Origin: Streptomyces purpureus
Lineage (GTDB): Bacteria > Actinomycetota > Actinomycetes > Streptomycetales > Streptomycetaceae
Length of the DNA: 64,000 bases
Assembly: GCF_014648195.1 (NCBI RefSeq)
Contig: NZ_BMQQ01000028.1
Location: 1 to 64,000, forward strand
Direction: 5' to 3'
The first letter of the stretch is position 1, and the number at the start of each line of letters is the position of its first letter. Shown here piece after piece: positions 22,920 to 31,523 of this stretch. The notes under the pieces are model-generated. The model made no database searches and was not told the DNA's origin. It saw nothing but the letters and a program-made list of their open reading frames with translations. Position numbers and translations under genes: made by a program.

Positions 22920-24184
22920 GGAAGGACCTCCGGGGCGGGGAGCGGTTCGGTGGTGTTCACGGTGTCGCGGTCGGGATCGGGATCGGGATCGGGGTCAGGA
23001 TCGGCGGTGTCCGCACGGGACGGGCGGGCGCGGCCCGCTCCCGCCTCGGGCAGCCGCAGGGTGAAGGTGGAGCCCTGTCCTTCTGTGCTCCAGACGGTGA
23101 CCTCCCCGCCGTGCGAGGCGGCCACGTGCTTGACGATGGCCAGGCCCAGGCCCGTACCGCCGGTGGCGCGGGAGCGGGCGGGGTCGACGCGGTAGAAGCG
23201 CTCGAAGATGCGCTCCTTGTCCTTGTCGGGGATGCCGATGCCCTGGTCGGTGACGGCGATTTCGATGAGGTCCCCGCCGGGTGCGGCGACCCGGCGCGCG
23301 GCGATGCCGACGCGGGTGCGGGCCGGTGAGTAGTTGACGGCGTTCTCGACGAGGTTGCCGAGGGCGGCGGCGAGCTGGCCGCGGTGACCCCACAGGCGCA
23401 GCTCGGAGGTGCCTCCGGCGGCCATGGTGATCTGCTTGGTGGAGGCCGTGTGCCGGGAGCGGTCGATGGCCTCGGCGACCAGTTCGTCGACCCGTACGGG
23501 CTCGGCGCCCTCCAGGGGGTCGTCGTTCTGGACCCGGGAGAGGTCGATGAGCTCCTGGACGAGGTTGGTGAGCCGGGTCGCCTCGATCTGCATACGGCCG
23601 GCGAAGCGGGTGACCGCCTCCGGGTCGTCGGAGGCGTCCATGACGGCCTCCGAGAGCAGGGAGAGCGCGCCGACCGGGGTCTTGAGCTCGTGGCTCACAT
23701 TGGCGACGAAGTCGCGGCGTACCGCTTCTATACGGCGGGCTTCGGTGAGGTCCTCGACGAGCAGGAGGACCAGACGGGAGCCGAGGGGGGCCACTCTGGC
23801 GGAGACGGCGAGGGCCTCGCCGCGTCCCGTGCCGCGCCGGGGAAGGTCCAGCTCGACCTGTCGTATCTCGCCGTCTCGGCGGGTGTCGCGGGCCATGTGG
23901 AGCATCGGCTCCACGGCCAGCTTGCCGCCCCGGACCAGTCCGAGGGCGTACGCCGCCGAGCTGGCCTTGACCACGGAGTCGCTCTCGTCGAGGACGACCG
24001 CGGAGGAGCGGAGCACGGACAGCACCGTGTCTACGCCGGGCGGAAGCACGGCGTCGGTGTGCAGTGACGTACGGGTGGGTCTCGCCTGGTCGCGCTCGCT
24101 CCAGCGGAACGCCAGCATGGCGATCACGCCGGTGCACACCCCGGCGATCGCGGCCAATGCGGCGACCGCCGCGTTCACGTCCAT
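22916..24184 (-). CDS. phoR: Phosphate sensor histidine kinase PhoR
   Basis: A 422-residue kinase with one N-terminal membrane segment (4-26), a PAS-like region (about 50-150) and HisKA with NVSHELKTPVGALSLL (phospho-acceptor His165). The ATPase domain has LVENAVNYSP (N box), DQGIGIPDKD (G1) and TGGTGLGLAIVKHVA (G2). The C-terminal tail carries alternating Asp-Pro repeats (ADPDPDPDPDPD), unusual low complexity but outside the catalytic core. It phosphorylates PhoP. Transcribed from the divergent promoter with PHO boxes. Confidence 0.96.
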   Translation of the reverse strand: MDVNAAVAALAAIAGVCTGVIAMLAFRWSERDQARPTRTSLHTDAVLPPGVDTVLSVLRSSAVVLDESDSVVKASSAAYALGLVRGGKLAVEPMLHMARDTRRDGEIRQVELDLPRRGTGRGEALAVSARVAPLGSRLVLLLVEDLTEARRIEAVRRDFVANVSHELKTPVGALSLLSEAVMDASDDPEAVTRFAGRMQIEATRLTNLVQELIDLSRVQNDDPLEGAEPVRVDELVAEAIDRSRHTASTKQITMAAGGTSELRLWGHRGQLAAALGNLVENAVNYSPARTRVGIAARRVAAPGGDLIEIAVTDQGIGIPDKDKERIFERFYRVDPARSRATGGTGLGLAIVKHVAASHGGEVTVWSTEGQGSTFTLRLPEAGAGRARPSRADTADPDPDPDPDPDRDTVNTTEPLPAPEVLP

Positions 24185-24257
24185 GTATCCAGGTTATGCG
24201 TGGCCGCGGACACTCTCCCAGCCGTCTGAGTGGCTGCTCGAACAGTCGTCGCCCAGA

Positions 24258-24354
24258 GTTCACCGTGGGGATGTGGCTGGTTCATTTGGGGGGAAAGGGA
24301 TCACTGGGCACGTCGCCCAGAGTTCACCGAGGGGAAAGGGCCGGTTCACTTGTC
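24258..24354. promoter_or_regulatory. PHO boxes between phoR and phoU
   Basis: GTTCACC-type 11-mers occur at 24258 (GTTCACCGTGG), 24280 (GTTCATTTGGG), 24322 (GTTCACCGAGG) and 24344 (GTTCACTTGTC). Within each pair the spacing is 22 bp, two 11-bp units. The two pairs share the flank GTCGCCCAGAGTTCACCG, 64 bp apart. This matches PhoP-binding direct repeats and predicts autoregulation of phoRP and control of phoU. Confidence 0.9.
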
Positions 24355-24448
24355 ATGGAGAAGCCGGACGCGTAGGGGTCCGACCGTGGGAGCGTGAGGG
24401 TCCGAAGCCTCACCCGGACCCCGGTCGCTGTGTAGAGAGGGACATCCA

Positions 24449-25129
24449 ATGCGGGACGCGTACCACGAGGAACTTGACTCGATCGGCGAGGGCCTGGTCG
24501 AGATGGCCCGCCTTGTCGGGTCGGCGATCGGGCGCGCCACGACCGCCATGCTCGACGCCGACCTGAAGCTCGCCGAGAGCGTCATCGCGGCGGACCAGAA
24601 GGTCGACGACCTCCAGCACGACCTGGAGGCCCGGGCGATAGCGCTGCTGGCGCGCCAGCAGCCGGTCGCCACCGATCTGCGGATCGTCGTCACGTCGCTG
24701 CGGATGAGCGCGGACCTGGAGCGCTCCGGCGACCTGGCCCAGCACGTCGCCAAGCTGGCCCGGCTGCGCTTCCCGGACACGGCCGTGCCGCGGGACCTGC
24801 ACGCCACGATCCTGCAGATGGGGCAGCTGGCGCAGCGCCTGATGGCGAAGGCGGCCGAGGTCATCATCACGAAGGACGTCGACCTCGCGCTCCAGCTGGA
24901 GCACGACGACGACGAGATGGACCTGCTGCACCGGACGCTCTTCCAGCACCTGATGGACGACCGCTGGAAGCACGGCATCGAGACGGCCGTCGACGTGACG
25001 CTGCTGGGCCGCTACTACGAGCGGTTCGCGGACCACGCGGTCTCGGTCGCCAAGCGGGTCGTCTACCTGGTCACCGGCGAGTACGCGGACGAGCTCCAGC
25101 AGTCCGAGGCGCCGGTCGAGGGCGCATAG
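24449..25129 (+). CDS. phoU: Phosphate signalling protein PhoU
   Basis: A 226-residue all-helical PhoU with two three-helix repeats. The metal-binding E/DxxxD motifs are visible as MSADLERSGDLAQHV and GRYYERFADHAVSVA. It links the Pst phosphate transporter state to PhoR and dampens the Pho response. It starts at ATG 24449 divergently from phoRP, with PHO boxes 95-190 bp upstream, so it is probably PhoP-activated. Complete. Confidence 0.96.
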   Translation: MRDAYHEELDSIGEGLVEMARLVGSAIGRATTAMLDADLKLAESVIAADQKVDDLQHDLEARAIALLARQQPVATDLRIVVTSLRMSADLERSGDLAQHVAKLARLRFPDTAVPRDLHATILQMGQLAQRLMAKAAEVIITKDVDLALQLEHDDDEMDLLHRTLFQHLMDDRWKHGIETAVDVTLLGRYYERFADHAVSVAKRVVYLVTGEYADELQQSEAPVEGA

Positions 25130-25219
25130 GCGTTCGTTCGACCCCTGTGCGCCGTTGATGCGCCCGGCTGTGTGGGCATGCAATGGGGAGAGGCGACGTA
25201 CGCCTTTGAGGAGGACCCC

Positions 25220-25369
25220 ATGGCCGAATCCCCCACGACCGACACCCAGCAGGACGCTCCGGTGGACGTCGTGTTCCTGCCCGTCCTCGGCGCCTGCGGC
25301 TGCGGTTCGGGCTGTGGCTGCGGCTGTCAGTCGGGCGCGCCGTGCCAGTGCGGTGGCTGCTGCGGCTAG
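25220..25369 (+). CDS. 49-aa cysteine-rich mini-protein
   Basis: From ATG 25220 with GAGGAGG eight bases upstream, 49 residues. The N-terminal half is ordinary and ends in DVVFLPVLGA. The last 25 residues hold nine Cys as CGCGSGCGCGC ... CQCGGCC. The pattern is metallothionein-like (CxC and CC clusters) and suggests a metal-loaded or disulfide-rich peptide, or a modified-peptide precursor. It follows phoU by 90 bp and ends before a strong terminator. No enzyme of peptide modification is nearby. Confidence 0.8.
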   Translation: MAESPTTDTQQDAPVDVVFLPVLGACGCGSGCGCGCQSGAPCQCGGCCG

Positions 25370-25383
25370 CGAGGCCATCGAGT

Positions 25384-25421
25384 CCGAAGGGCTCCGCCTG
25401 CGGAAGGGCGGGGCCCTTCGG
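25384..25421. terminator. Terminator between the Cys-rich gene and GNAT gene
   Basis: CCGAAGGGCTCCGCC pairs with GGCGGGGCCCTTCGG (15 bp, one T-G wobble) around an 8-base loop; convergent genes on both sides. Confidence 0.9.
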
Positions 25422-25423
25422 TG

Positions 25424-25969
25424 TCAGGCGCCCGTCGCGGGAGGAGCGTCGCCGGTGACGGCGGGTGACGTTGCACGGTGCGCGTCGAGGCGCGCGTCCA
25501 GGTCCCGGTCGAGGTCGAGGACGCCGACGGTCTGGCGGCCGGCGGTCTCGCCGGTCGGCAGGAAGCCGAGCTTGCGGTAGAACTCCCCCGGGCCGTGCTC
25601 CCCCGGCTCCCAGGACACGTACATCCGCGTCTCCCCGCGCCGCCGGACCTCCTCGGCCACGGCCGCCACGGCGAAGGTCCCGTACCCGCGCCCCTGAGCG
25701 TCGGCGGAGATGTTGAGCCGCCACAGGCCGCTGCGGCGGTCGTCGGGGTCCTTCTCCGCGTCCCACTGGATGTCGAGGAACGCCATCAGGAACCCGACCA
25801 GCTGGTCGCCGTCGAACATGAGCCGCGGCCAGGCTGTCTCGCCGTACGCGTACGCCTCGGCTAGCGAGTGCGTGACGGGGGCGACGTTCTTCTCCTGATC
25901 GGGGCGGACGCGCAGGCCGAGGGCGGCGTCGACGTTGTCGGGGGTGATCTTCTCTAGTCGAAGGGTCAT
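25424..25969 (-). CDS. GNAT-family N-acetyltransferase
   Basis: A 181-residue GNAT domain. N-terminal strand MTLRLEKITPDNVDAALGL, then NISADAQGRGYGTFAVAAVA (acetyl-CoA-binding Q/RxxGxG/A motif) and the C-terminal FYRKLGFLPTGE. The C-terminal 25 residues are a Pro/Ala tail. Homologues resemble spermidine/spermine or aminoglycoside-type acetyltransferases; the substrate is not predictable. It is isolated between the phoU cluster and gpmA. Confidence 0.88.
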   Translation of the reverse strand: MTLRLEKITPDNVDAALGLRVRPDQEKNVAPVTHSLAEAYAYGETAWPRLMFDGDQLVGFLMAFLDIQWDAEKDPDDRRSGLWRLNISADAQGRGYGTFAVAAVAEEVRRRGETRMYVSWEPGEHGPGEFYRKLGFLPTGETAGRQTVGVLDLDRDLDARLDAHRATSPAVTGDAPPATGA

Positions 25970-26055
25970 CCGCGCACCGTAAGCGAAACGATCATGACGG
26001 CGCCCCTGGATTTCGTGCCCCGTGGCGGAGCCCCGGATTTCGGGCCCCCATGGCA

Positions 26056-26092
26056 GAGCCCCCGCCCGCGGAGGACCCGCGGGCAGGGGCTC
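26056..26092 (-). terminator. gpmA terminator
   Basis: GAGCCCC-C-GCCCGCGG pairs with CCGCGGGC-A-GGGGCTC, a stem of 15 pairs with one mismatch, just after the gpmA stop. The same intergenic strip has the near repeat GCCCC(G/A)TGGC(G/A)GAGCCCC. Confidence 0.75.
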
Positions 26093-26112
26093 GGTCGCGT
26101 CTTGCCAGGGGG

Positions 26113-26871
26113 TTACTTCTTGCCCTGGTTCTTCACGGCCTCGATCGCCGCGGCCGCCGCCGTCGGGTCGAGGTACGTGCCGCCCGGGTTGAGCGGCTTG
26201 AAGTCGGCGTCGAGCTCGTAGGAGAGCGGGATGCCGGTGGGAATGTTGAGGCCCGCGATGTCGGCGTCGGAGATGCCGTCCAGGTGCTTGACCAGGGCGC
26301 GCAGGCTGTTGCCGTGGGCGGCGATCAGGACCGTACGGCCGGCCAGCAGGTCCGGGACGATGCCGTCGTACCAGTACGGCAGCATGCGCTCGACGACGTC
26401 CTTCAGGCACTCGGTGCGCGGCCGCAGCTCCGGGGGGATCGTCGCGTAGCGGGCGTCGTTCGCCTGCGAGAACTCGTTGTCGTCGGCGAGGACCGGCGGC
26501 GGGGTGTCGTACGAGCGGCGCCAGAGCATGAACTGCTCCTCGCCGAACTCCGCGAGCGTCTGCGCCTTGTCCTTGCCCTGCAGCGCGCCGTAGTGGCGCT
26601 CGTTCAGGCGCCAGGAGCGGTGGACCGGGATCCAGTGGCGGTCGGCGGCCTCCAGGGCGAGCTGCGCCGTGCGGATGGCGCGCTTCTGGAGGGAGGTGTG
26701 CAGCACGTCGGGGAGCAGACCGGCGTCCTTGAGCAGCTCACCGCCGCGGACCGCCTCCTTCTCGCCCTTCTCGGTGAGGTTGACGTCCACCCAGCCGGTG
26801 AACAGGTTCTTCGCGTTCCAGTCACTCTCGCCGTGGCGGAGCAGGATCAGCTTGTACGGTGCGTCGGCCAT
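26113..26871 (-). CDS. gpmA: 2,3-bisphosphoglycerate-dependent phosphoglycerate mutase
   Basis: A 252-residue histidine phosphatase-superfamily glycolytic enzyme interconverting 3- and 2-phosphoglycerate. The phospho-acceptor is His13 in [21 protein letters not shown] and the second catalytic His in [15 protein letters not shown] are present. Length and motifs match dPGM rather than a generic phosphatase. It is monocistronic, divergent from the MFS gene. Confidence 0.96.
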   Translation of the reverse strand: MADAPYKLILLRHGESDWNAKNLFTGWVDVNLTEKGEKEAVRGGELLKDAGLLPDVLHTSLQKRAIRTAQLALEAADRHWIPVHRSWRLNERHYGALQGKDKAQTLAEFGEEQFMLWRRSYDTPPPVLADDNEFSQANDARYATIPPELRPRTECLKDVVERMLPYWYDGIVPDLLAGRTVLIAAHGNSLRALVKHLDGISDADIAGLNIPTGIPLSYELDADFKPLNPGGTYLDPTAAAAAIEAVKNQGKK

Positions 26872-27072
26872 GCGTACGAGCGTAATGGACGGCCGGTACG
26901 GAGACGGACCGGTGGCGGACGGCGGCGACGGTTGACGGCTCCCGTCAAATGAATGGCCGTCGAGACGCCCCGGCCAGTAGGTTGCAGTAGTAAGCCGCGG
27001 CCTCGCGGTCAGCCACTTACAGGGTCTGCCTGCCGCCTGCTGTCACACGCTGTCACCCCGGGGGAACGTCGT

Positions 27073-28374
27073 ATGTCCATCGCCACGCTCAGACGCGCCG
27101 CCAAGGAGACCGTCTCAGGGCTTCCTCCCGCGTTCTGGTGGCTGTGGACCAGCACCCTGGTCAACCGCCTCGGCGGCTTCGTCGCCACCTTCATGGCCCT
27201 CTACCTGACCCTGGAGCAGGGCCACTCCGCCTCGTACGCCGGTCTGGTGGCCGCCCTGCACGGCCTCGGCGGGGTGATCTCCTCCCTCGGCGGGGGTGTG
27301 ATGGCCGACCGCCTCGGCCGGCGCCCCACGCTGCTGATCGCCCAGCTCTCGACCGCGGTCTCGGTCGCCGTCCTCGGCCTGATGCACCACCCGGCCGCGA
27401 TCGCCGCCATGGCCTTCGTCGTCGGCGCCGCCTCCAACGCCTCCCGGCCCGCCGTGCAAGCGATGATGGCGGACATCGTCCCGCCCGAGGACCGGGTCCG
27501 CGCGTTCTCCCTCAACTACTGGGCCATCAACCTCGGTTTCGCCGTCTCGTCGGCGGGCGCCGGGTTCATCGCCGAGTACAGCTACCTCGCCGGCTTCCTC
27601 GGCGAGGCCGCGCTGACCCTGGTCTGCGCGATCGTCGTCTTCCTCAAGATCCCCGAGTCCCGCCCGGACGGGACGGCCGGCCCGCTCTCCGCGCGGAAGC
27701 CGGACGAGGAGATCGGCCTCCGGGACGTGCTGCGCGACGGACGGTTCATGGGAGTCGTCGGACTCTCCTTCCTCATCGCGCTGATCTTCCAGCAGGGGTA
27801 CGTGGGTCTGCCGGTGGCCATGGGCGCCGACGGCTTCTCCAGCTCGGACTACGGCATCGCCATAGCCGTCAACGGCGTGCTGATCGTCGCCCTGCAGATC
27901 CCCGTCACCCGCTTCATCCAGTACCGCGACCCGCGCAAGCTGCTGATCGTCTCGGCCGTGGTCGCGGGCTACGGCTTCGGGCTCACCGCCTTCGCCGACT
28001 CGATCGCCGTCTACGCCCTGACCGTGTGCGTCTGGACCCTCGCCGAGATCGTCAACTCACCCGTGCAGAGCGGTCTGGTCGTCCTGCTGTCCCCGGTCCA
28101 CGGCCGCGGGCGCTACCAGGGCGTCTCCACGATGTCCTGGGCGGTGGCGGCGCTCGTCGCGCCGCTGATGTCCGGCTGGGTCATCGACCGGTACGGCGCC
28201 GAGTGGCTGTGGGGGGCGTGCGCGGTGATCGGCATGGTCGCCGGGCTCGGGTACTGGGTGCTGATGCGGGGCCTGCCGCGCGAGCCGATGGTTGAGAAGC
28301 CCTCGATGGAGAAACCCTCGGTGAAGGAGAAGGAGAAGGAGAAGGAGGCGGGGGCGGCGGAGGTCGTCGCGTGA
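27073..28374 (+). CDS. MFS transporter (12 TM, DHA1-like)
   Basis: A 433-residue permease starting at ATG 27073; a start 40 codons earlier would be hydrophilic and poorly supported. The loop 2-3 MFS motif is GGGVMADRLGRRPTLL (motif A). Twelve helices are readable. The C-terminal tail is a charged low-complexity stretch (EKPSMEKPSVKEKEKEKE). The family is drug/metabolite:H+ antiport, but the substrate is unknown. It is convergent with the ybjN-mshA pair. Confidence 0.88.
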   Translation: MSIATLRRAAKETVSGLPPAFWWLWTSTLVNRLGGFVATFMALYLTLEQGHSASYAGLVAALHGLGGVISSLGGGVMADRLGRRPTLLIAQLSTAVSVAVLGLMHHPAAIAAMAFVVGAASNASRPAVQAMMADIVPPEDRVRAFSLNYWAINLGFAVSSAGAGFIAEYSYLAGFLGEAALTLVCAIVVFLKIPESRPDGTAGPLSARKPDEEIGLRDVLRDGRFMGVVGLSFLIALIFQQGYVGLPVAMGADGFSSSDYGIAIAVNGVLIVALQIPVTRFIQYRDPRKLLIVSAVVAGYGFGLTAFADSIAVYALTVCVWTLAEIVNSPVQSGLVVLLSPVHGRGRYQGVSTMSWAVAALVAPLMSGWVIDRYGAEWLWGACAVIGMVAGLGYWVLMRGLPREPMVEKPSMEKPSVKEKEKEKEAGAAEVVA

Positions 28375-28412
28375 GCCCGGTGCCGGGGCCTGCGCCCCAG
28401 GACGGACGTCCG

Positions 28413-28904
28413 TCAGTCCTCCGACGCTCCGGTCAGGTTCCGGAACGCGTCCAGGTTCCGCGTCGACTCGCCGCGCGACACCCGCCACGCGTACTCCTTG
28501 CGGATCGCGCTCGCGAAGCCCAGCTCCAGCAGGGTGTTGAACGCGCCGTCCGACGCCTCCAGGACCGAGCCCAGGAGGCGGTCCAGCTCCTCCGGGGTTA
28601 CCGCCGCGAGGGGGAGCTTGCCGGTGAGGTAGATGTCGCCGAGCGGGTCGATCGCGTAACTCACGCCGTACAGCCGCAGGTTGCGCTCCAGCAGCCAGCG
28701 GTGGACGCCCTCCGCGTTCTCGTCCGGATGGCGGATCACGAAGGCGTTCAGGGACAGCGAGTGGCGGCCCACCCGCAGGGACAGGGTCGTGGACAGCTTG
28801 CGCGTGCCGGGGAGTTTGACGACGTACGTACCCGGCTCGGGGGACTCCCAGTCCAGTTCCGCGTCGTTGAGGGTGTCTTCGACGACCTGTCGCACGTCAG
28901 CCAT
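28413..28904 (-). CDS. YbjN-domain protein
   Basis: 163 residues from ATG 28904 ([19 protein letters not shown]). A single YbjN/T3SS-chaperone-like domain spans almost the whole chain, including [26 protein letters not shown]. Its start overlaps the end of mshA by 8 bp, so it is translated together with mshA; this pairing is conserved in actinobacteria. YbjN proteins are thought to act as regulators or chaperones, but no biochemical role in mycothiol synthesis is established. Confidence 0.88.
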   Translation of the reverse strand: MADVRQVVEDTLNDAELDWESPEPGTYVVKLPGTRKLSTTLSLRVGRHSLSLNAFVIRHPDENAEGVHRWLLERNLRLYGVSYAIDPLGDIYLTGKLPLAAVTPEELDRLLGSVLEASDGAFNTLLELGFASAIRKEYAWRVSRGESTRNLDAFRNLTGASED

Positions 28905-30240
28905 GGTGCGAGCGTACGCGACGCCGGTGTTCCTGCATCGCCGCAAGGTACACGTCCGCCGTGCCGGACGCGGCCGTGTCCCAGCCGAAGGAGCTCGCGT
29001 GGCGGGCCGCCGCCGCGCCCATGCGCGGGGTGAGGCCGGGGTCGGCGGTGAAGCGCCGCAGCGCCCGCGCGTAGTCGTCCGGGTCGTGGCCGGAGACGAG
29101 GAAGCCGGTCACCCCGTCCCGTACCGCCACCGGCAGTCCGCCGACCGCCGCCGCGACCACCGGTGTCCCCGCCGCCTGGGCCTCGATGGCGACCAGGCCG
29201 AAGGACTCGCTGTACGACGGCATGACCAGCACGGACGCCGCGCGGAACCAGTCGGCGAGCCGGTCCTGGCCGACCGGCGGGTGGAAGCGGACCACATCGG
29301 CGATGCCGAGGCGCGCGGCGAGCTTCTGCAGCCCCTCCGGCTTGGCGAGCCCGCTGCCGCTGGGGCCGCCGACGACCGGGACGACCATCCGGGACCGCAG
29401 CGACGGGTCCTCCTCAAGGAGCCGGGCGGCCGCCCGCAGCAGGATGTCGGGGGCCTTCAGGGGCTGGATACGGCCCGCGAAGACCGGGATGAAGGCGTCC
29501 GCCGGCAGTCCGAGCCGGGCCCGGGCGGCCGCCCGCCCGTCCAGCGGGCGGAACCGGTCGAGGTTCACACCGGGGTGGACGACGGCGACCTTCGCCGGGT
29601 CCGCGTCGTAGAAGCGCGCCAGCTCGTCGGCCTCTTCGGCGGTGTTGGCGATGAGCCGGTCGGCGGCGGCCACGATCTGGGTCTCGCCGATGACCCGCGC
29701 CGCGGGCTCGGGGGTGTCACCCTCGGCGAGAGCGGCGTTCTTGACCTTGGCCATCGTGTGCATGGCGTGGACGAGGGGGACGCCCCAGCGTTCGGCGGCG
29801 AGCCAGCCGACATGGCCGGAGAGCCAGTAATGGGAGTGGACCAGGTCGTAGTGGCCCGGGCGGTGGCCGGCCCAGGCCTGCATCACCCCGTGGGTGAAGG
29901 CGCAGAGCTGGGCGGGCAGGTCCTCCTTGGGCAGTCCCTCGTACGGACCCGCGTCGACGTGCCGTACGAGCACACCGGGGGCGAGTTCGACGACCGGCCG
30001 CAGCCCGCCCGTGGTCGCCCGCGTGAAGATCTCGACCTCGATGTTGATCGCGGCCAGGCGCTTCGCGAGTTCCACGATGTAGACGTTCATGCCGCCCGCG
30101 TCCCCGGTGCCCGGCTGGTGGAGCGGAGAGGTGTGGACGCTGAGCATGGCGACCCGGCGCGGGGGCCGGGGCCGGCCGGGAAGCCGGAGCCTGGACGGCC
30201 CGGCCAGGGAGCCGGCGAACCGGGACACGTACTGGCTCAC
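28897..30240 (-). CDS. mshA: D-inositol-3-phosphate glycosyltransferase (mycothiol step 1)
   Basis: A 447-residue GT4 glycosyltransferase transferring GlcNAc from UDP-GlcNAc to 1-L-inositol-3-phosphate. The N-terminal domain has [21 protein letters not shown], and the donor site carries [10 protein letters not shown] and the E-x7-E motif [17 protein letters not shown]. The start is GTG 30240 with GGAAGG nine bases upstream. The long Arg/Pro N-terminus before [10 protein letters not shown] is usual in Streptomyces. Committed step of mycothiol; the last enzyme MshD starts at the right end of the window. Confidence 0.96.
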   Translation of the reverse strand: MSQYVSRFAGSLAGPSRLRLPGRPRPPRRVAMLSVHTSPLHQPGTGDAGGMNVYIVELAKRLAAINIEVEIFTRATTGGLRPVVELAPGVLVRHVDAGPYEGLPKEDLPAQLCAFTHGVMQAWAGHRPGHYDLVHSHYWLSGHVGWLAAERWGVPLVHAMHTMAKVKNAALAEGDTPEPAARVIGETQIVAAADRLIANTAEEADELARFYDADPAKVAVVHPGVNLDRFRPLDGRAAARARLGLPADAFIPVFAGRIQPLKAPDILLRAAARLLEEDPSLRSRMVVPVVGGPSGSGLAKPEGLQKLAARLGIADVVRFHPPVGQDRLADWFRAASVLVMPSYSESFGLVAIEAQAAGTPVVAAAVGGLPVAVRDGVTGFLVSGHDPDDYARALRRFTADPGLTPRMGAAAARHASSFGWDTAASGTADVYLAAMQEHRRRVRSHHG

Positions 30241-30264
30241 GGCGACGGTCCTTCCGCTGGGGGC

Positions 30265-30299
30265 GGGTCACTGGTCATCGGTCACTGGTCATCGGTCAC
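30265..30299. repeat. Five 7-bp direct repeats in the mshA leader
   Basis: GGTCACT GGTCATC GGTCACT GGTCATC GGTCACT: five head-to-tail heptamers GGTCA(C/T)(T/C), ending 25 bp before the mshA start codon. It may be a regulator site or simple slippage. Confidence 0.85.
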
Positions 30300-30463
30300 T
30301 CGGCAGGTCGCGCCCTGCGCCGGCGGGCCGGCGGTCGGGCATGACGACCGGAGGGCGCGCGGCGTCCTCCAAGCCGCACAACACCGGAATGTGGTCTTTC
30401 ATTTCCGCTTTGCCAATTCATTGCCGTGCCGGTCGGCGCGTCCTGACCGCTTACGCTCCTTCC

Positions 30464-31300
30464 ATGGCCCCGCGCACCACCCTCCCCCAGAGCTCCGCCT
30501 GGGGGCACCCCCAGTCCGCTTCGCTCGTCGGCACGACGACCCGCGGGACCACCAACCCCAACCGGCTGCGCCGCATGGACCGCTGGATCGCCGCCGTCCA
30601 CGGCCCGGCCCTGCGCCGCTGCGCCGACGCCCCGGTCGCCGTCGACCTGGGGTACGGGGCGGCCCCCTGGACCGCCGTGGAGCTCCAGACCCGGCTGCGT
30701 ACGGCCGATCCGCGCACCCGGGTCGTCGGGATCGAGATCGAACCGGCCCGGGTGGCCGCTGCGAAGCCGTACGAGCGCGAGGGGCTGACCTTCGTCCACG
30801 GCGGCTTCGAGGTGCCGGTACCCGGTCAGGTCGACCTCATCCGCGCGGCGAACGTGCTGCGCCAGTACGACGAGGGCGAGGTCGCCCAGGTCTGGCGGCG
30901 GCTGTGCGGGCGGCTGGCGCCGGGCGGGCTGCTGGTGGAGGGAACCTGCGACGAGATCGGCCGCCGGCACGTGTGGGTGGCGCTGGGGCCCGAGGGGCCG
31001 CGTACGGTCACCTTCGCCACCCGCCTCGGATCGCTGGAGCGCCCCTCCGACCTGGCCGAGCGGCTGCCCAAGGCGCTGATCCACCGCAATGTGCCGGGCG
31101 AGCCGGTGCACGCCTTCCTGCGCGACTTCGACCGGGCCTGGGCGGCGGCCGCGCCGTACGCCTCGCTGGGCGCCCGGCAGCGCTGGATCCGTACGGCGCG
31201 GGAGCTGGCCGCCGACTGGCCGCTGGTGGACCCGCGGGGCCGCTGGCGGCAGGGCGAGATCACCGTCACCTGGGACGCCCTGGCGCCCAACTCGCCCTGA
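30464..31300 (+). CDS. SAM-dependent methyltransferase-like protein
   Basis: 278 residues with a Rossmann-type class I methyltransferase core: AVDLGYGAAPWTAVEL (motif I, about 63-78), VVGIEIEPARV (motif II), DLIRAANVLRQY (motif IV) and APGGLLVEGTCDE (motif V/VI). The start is ATG 30464. Codons 6-17 are built from a dispersed palindromic element (30481-30514), so the extreme N-terminus may be dispensable; the conserved part begins at TTTRGTTNPNRLRRMDRW. Divergent from mshA. The substrate is unknown. Confidence 0.85.
   Translation: MAPRTTLPQSSAWGHPQSASLVGTTTRGTTNPNRLRRMDRWIAAVHGPALRRCADAPVAVDLGYGAAPWTAVELQTRLRTADPRTRVVGIEIEPARVAAAKPYEREGLTFVHGGFEVPVPGQVDLIRAANVLRQYDEGEVAQVWRRLCGRLAPGGLLVEGTCDEIGRRHVWVALGPEGPRTVTFATRLGSLERPSDLAERLPKALIHRNVPGEPVHAFLRDFDRAWAAAAPYASLGARQRWIRTARELAADWPLVDPRGRWRQGEITVTWDALAPNSP
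30481..30514. repeat. Dispersed palindromic element, copy 2 (within coding sequence)
   Basis: CCTCCCCCAGAGCTCCGCC followed by TGGGGGCACCCCCAG. The minus strand reads CTGGGGGTGCCCCCAG then GCGGAGCTCTGGGGGAGG, the same layout as the element at 20152-20188. CCCCCAG/CTGGGGG arms form a hairpin. It is contained in the 5' end of the methyltransferase gene. Confidence 0.7.
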
Positions 31301-31523
31301 CCCGGCGCCCCGGGCACGCCTGGCGGACGTGGCGCAGGGCACGGCCGGACGAGGGAACGCACTCGGACGATCTTTCGTCTCAGACGGGTGGATGTGGCCC
31401 GCCGGGCCGCCAGTACCTCTGTTGCTTTGGCATGACACATGGCACCATCGCCGATGTCATTGAAAGTTACTGACGGTAAATCAGGTTTCGTGTGTACTGG
31501 TGTGCATCCGGAGGGGGAAGCTT
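31301..31523 (+). promoter_or_regulatory. Leader/promoter region of the NlpC/P60 gene
   Basis: No gene. It contains a hairpin-capable stretch ATGACA...GGC-ACCATC-GCC...TGTCAT (31431-31462) and the small palindrome TTACTGACGGTAA (31466-31478) 45 bp before the start. I checked for a ydaO (c-di-AMP) riboswitch core and did not recognise one. Confidence 0.45.

Noticed and set aside
28897-30240. A start further downstream in mshA, at [10 protein letters not shown]
   Set aside because: The GTG at 30240 has a good Shine-Dalgarno (GGAAGG) and the Arg/Pro N-terminal extension is usual in Streptomyces MshA.
31301-31523. ydaO (c-di-AMP) riboswitch before the NlpC/P60 gene
   Set aside because: This type of gene can have one in Streptomyces, but I could not match the conserved core; only small hairpins are visible.
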